DNA from: an uncultured Brachyspira sp.
GTDB taxonomy: Bacteria; Spirochaetota; Brachyspiria; Brachyspirales; Brachyspiraceae
Length of the DNA: 6,943 nt
Direction: 5' to 3'
NCBI GenBank assembly: GCA_934725525.1
Contig: CAKVCG010000088.1
Location: 1-6,943, forward strand
The notes beneath the pieces are model-generated. The model was given only the letters and a program-made list of their open reading frames with translations. It was not told where the DNA came from and searched no databases. Shown here piece by piece: positions 5,853 to 6,943 of the stretch. A program made the position numbers and the translations under genes. The stretch's first letter is position 1. Every line of letters starts with the position of its first letter.

Positions 5853-6943
5853 AGATAGAATTACAAAAAATAAAAATTAAAGATTTAATTAAAGGTTATG
5901 AACGAGATGAGGAAAGCGGAGCGGTTTTTGGATATAATAAAAATCTTAATATTCGCCCTCCTTATCAAAGAGAATTTGTCTATAAAGATAAACAACGAGA
6001 CGAAGTAATTCGCACAATTTTTAAAGGCTTCCCGCTAAATTCTATTTATTGGGTAAAAAACGACAAGAATTCTTACGAAGTTCTTGACGGACAACAACGC
6101 ACAATTAGTATTTGCGATTATCATAAAAGCGATTTTATAGTTGATAGGCAATATTTTCACACTCTCGTAGAAGATAAAAAAGAAAAATTTTTAAATTATG
6201 AACTTATGATATATGTTTGCGAGGGAGAGGATAGCGAAAAATTAGAATGGTTTAGAGTAATCAATATTGCGGGCGTTACGCTCACAGACCAAGAACTACG
6301 AAACGCCGTGTATGTTAGCGCGTGGCTCAGTGATGCAAAAAAGCGATTTAGCAAACGAAACTCGCTCGCGGAGAAAAAAGGCGGAAAATATTTAAAAGGC
6401 GATAGTTTGAGGCAGGAATTTTTGGAGAGCGCGATTGCTTGGATAGTTGGCAAACGAGACGATAAGGCAATTTGCGAATATATGGCAAAAAATTCTAAAG
6501 ATTCTAAAAATTCGGACGAGTTATGGGGATATTTTTGCGCGGTAATAGATTGGGTTGAAATGAAATTTCCAAAGTATCGTAAAGAAATGAAAGGGCTTGA
6601 ATGGGGATTTTTATATAATCAATATAAAGATAAGAAATTGGACGCCGCCGAACTTGAAAACAAAATTGCAAAATTAATGCAAGATAGCGAAGTGCAAAAG
6701 AAAAGCGGAATTTACGAATATTTATTAAGCGGAGATGAAAAGCATTTAAACTTGAGAGCGTTTGACGATAATATTAAACGCGAAGTTTACGAAAAACAAA
6801 AAGGAATTTGCGCGAATAAAAAATGTCCTAATGCGGGCAAAAAATTTGAAATAGAAGAGATGGAATCCGACCATATAAAAGCTTGGAGTAAAGGCGGTAA
6901 AACTATACTTGAAAATTGTCAAATGCTTTGTCGCGAATGTAAT
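5849..6943 (+). CDS. DUF262 and HNH nuclease domain protein (open at window end)
   Basis: An open frame of 365 codons running off the window. The ATG at 5849 overlaps the methyltransferase stop (ATGA), with AGGAAAG upstream at 5838-5844. The N-terminal DUF262 (ParB-like/GmrS-type) domain shows IRPPYQREFVY (35-45), the LDGQQR nucleotide-handling motif (79-84) and LTDQELRNAVY (145-155). A helical middle follows to about 305. The C-terminus is a zinc-finger HNH nuclease: Cys321 and Cys326, Asp341-His342 in ESDHIKAWSKGG, Asn356, and Cys361 and Cys364 in MLCRECN. The essential parts appear complete and probably only a short tail is missing. DUF262 proteins fused to nuclease domains (GmrSD, SspE, BrxU) use nucleotide binding or hydrolysis to control DNA cleavage in phage defence. 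With the methyltransferase partner, I infer this is the nuclease of a defence system. Arginine codons differ from the left-hand genes (12 of 17 are CGN), suggesting horizontal transfer. Confidence 0.88.
   Translation, partial: MKIELQKIKIKDLIKGYERDEESGAVFGYNKNLNIRPPYQREFVYKDKQRDEVIRTIFKGFPLNSIYWVKNDKNSYEVLDGQQRTISICDYHKSDFIVDRQYFHTLVEDKKEKFLNYELMIYVCEGEDSEKLEWFRVINIAGVTLTDQELRNAVYVSAWLSDAKKRFSKRNSLAEKKGGKYLKGDSLRQEFLESAIAWIVGKRDDKAICEYMAKNSKDSKNSDELWGYFCAVIDWVEMKFPKYRKEMKGLEWGFLYNQYKDKKLDAAELENKIAKLMQDSEVQKKSGIYEYLLSGDEKHLNLRAFDDNIKREVYEKQKGICANKKCPNAGKKFEIEEMESDHIKAWSKGGKTILENCQMLCRECN

Noticed and set aside
6196..6453. Minus-strand open frame of 85 codons
   Set aside because: It is antisense to the DUF262 domain gene, which has conserved motifs in the plus frame; I treat it as a shadow.
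6487..6517. Short repeat-like stretch (AAAGATTCT/AAAAATTC) in the nuclease gene
   Set aside because: Imperfect, only two or three units, and explained by the coding sequence KNSKDSKNS.
1..6943. CRISPR arrays, tRNA or rRNA genes, insertion sequences
   Set aside because: No regularly spaced repeats, no cloverleaf-like GC-rich segments and no transposase-like frames or terminal inverted repeats were seen on reading through the window.

Overview
The window is strongly AT-rich and looks like the chromosome of a low-GC, Gram-negative-type bacterium. It carries lipid A genes (lpxA, fabZ) and an outer-membrane-style lipoprotein. The overall look (codon usage, gene types) suggests a Brachyspira-like spirochaete, but this is an impression rather than a proof; other low-GC diderm bacteria remain possible.

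Left part (1-1676, minus strand): a partial lpxA cut by the window edge, fabZ just upstream of it, and a seven-helix Bax inhibitor-1/YccA family membrane protein. Position 1677-1889 is a divergent intergenic region with a good promoter on each strand. One drives the Bax inhibitor-like gene leftwards. The other drives a KDPG/KHG aldolase (eda) rightwards. The aldolase gene converges on, and overlaps by 8 bases, a minus-strand gene for a DUF4037-type nucleotidyltransferase. That gene lies behind a small exported TPR-like protein, probably in the same transcript. A lipoprotein gene of unknown function (4000-4536) runs divergently from the TPR gene. It has almost no ribosome binding site, and its -10 box is placed as expected for a leaderless mRNA.

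Right part (about 4523-6943, plus strand): an accessory operon with its own strong promoter (TTGAAA, 17 nt, TATAAT). It encodes a relative of the EcoRI adenine methyltransferase, followed through an ATGA overlap by a protein with an N-terminal DUF262 domain (IRPPYQR and DGQQR motifs) and a C-terminal zinc-finger HNH nuclease domain. The second protein is open at the window end but nearly complete. This resembles a two-gene DNA modification and defence system in which a DUF262-HNH protein takes the place of a classical restriction endonuclease. DUF262 enzymes are best known from modification-dependent or modification-sensing systems (GmrSD, BrxU, SspE), so how methylation and nuclease cooperate here is the open question.

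The methyltransferase reading frame is split at 5215-5229. A run of seven A followed by a run of five T sits exactly at the break, and one extra A would restore a single protein of about 427 residues that matches the EcoRI methylase across the junction. The gene could therefore be phase-variable, recoded, expressed as two coupled pieces, simply broken, or affected by a sequencing error.
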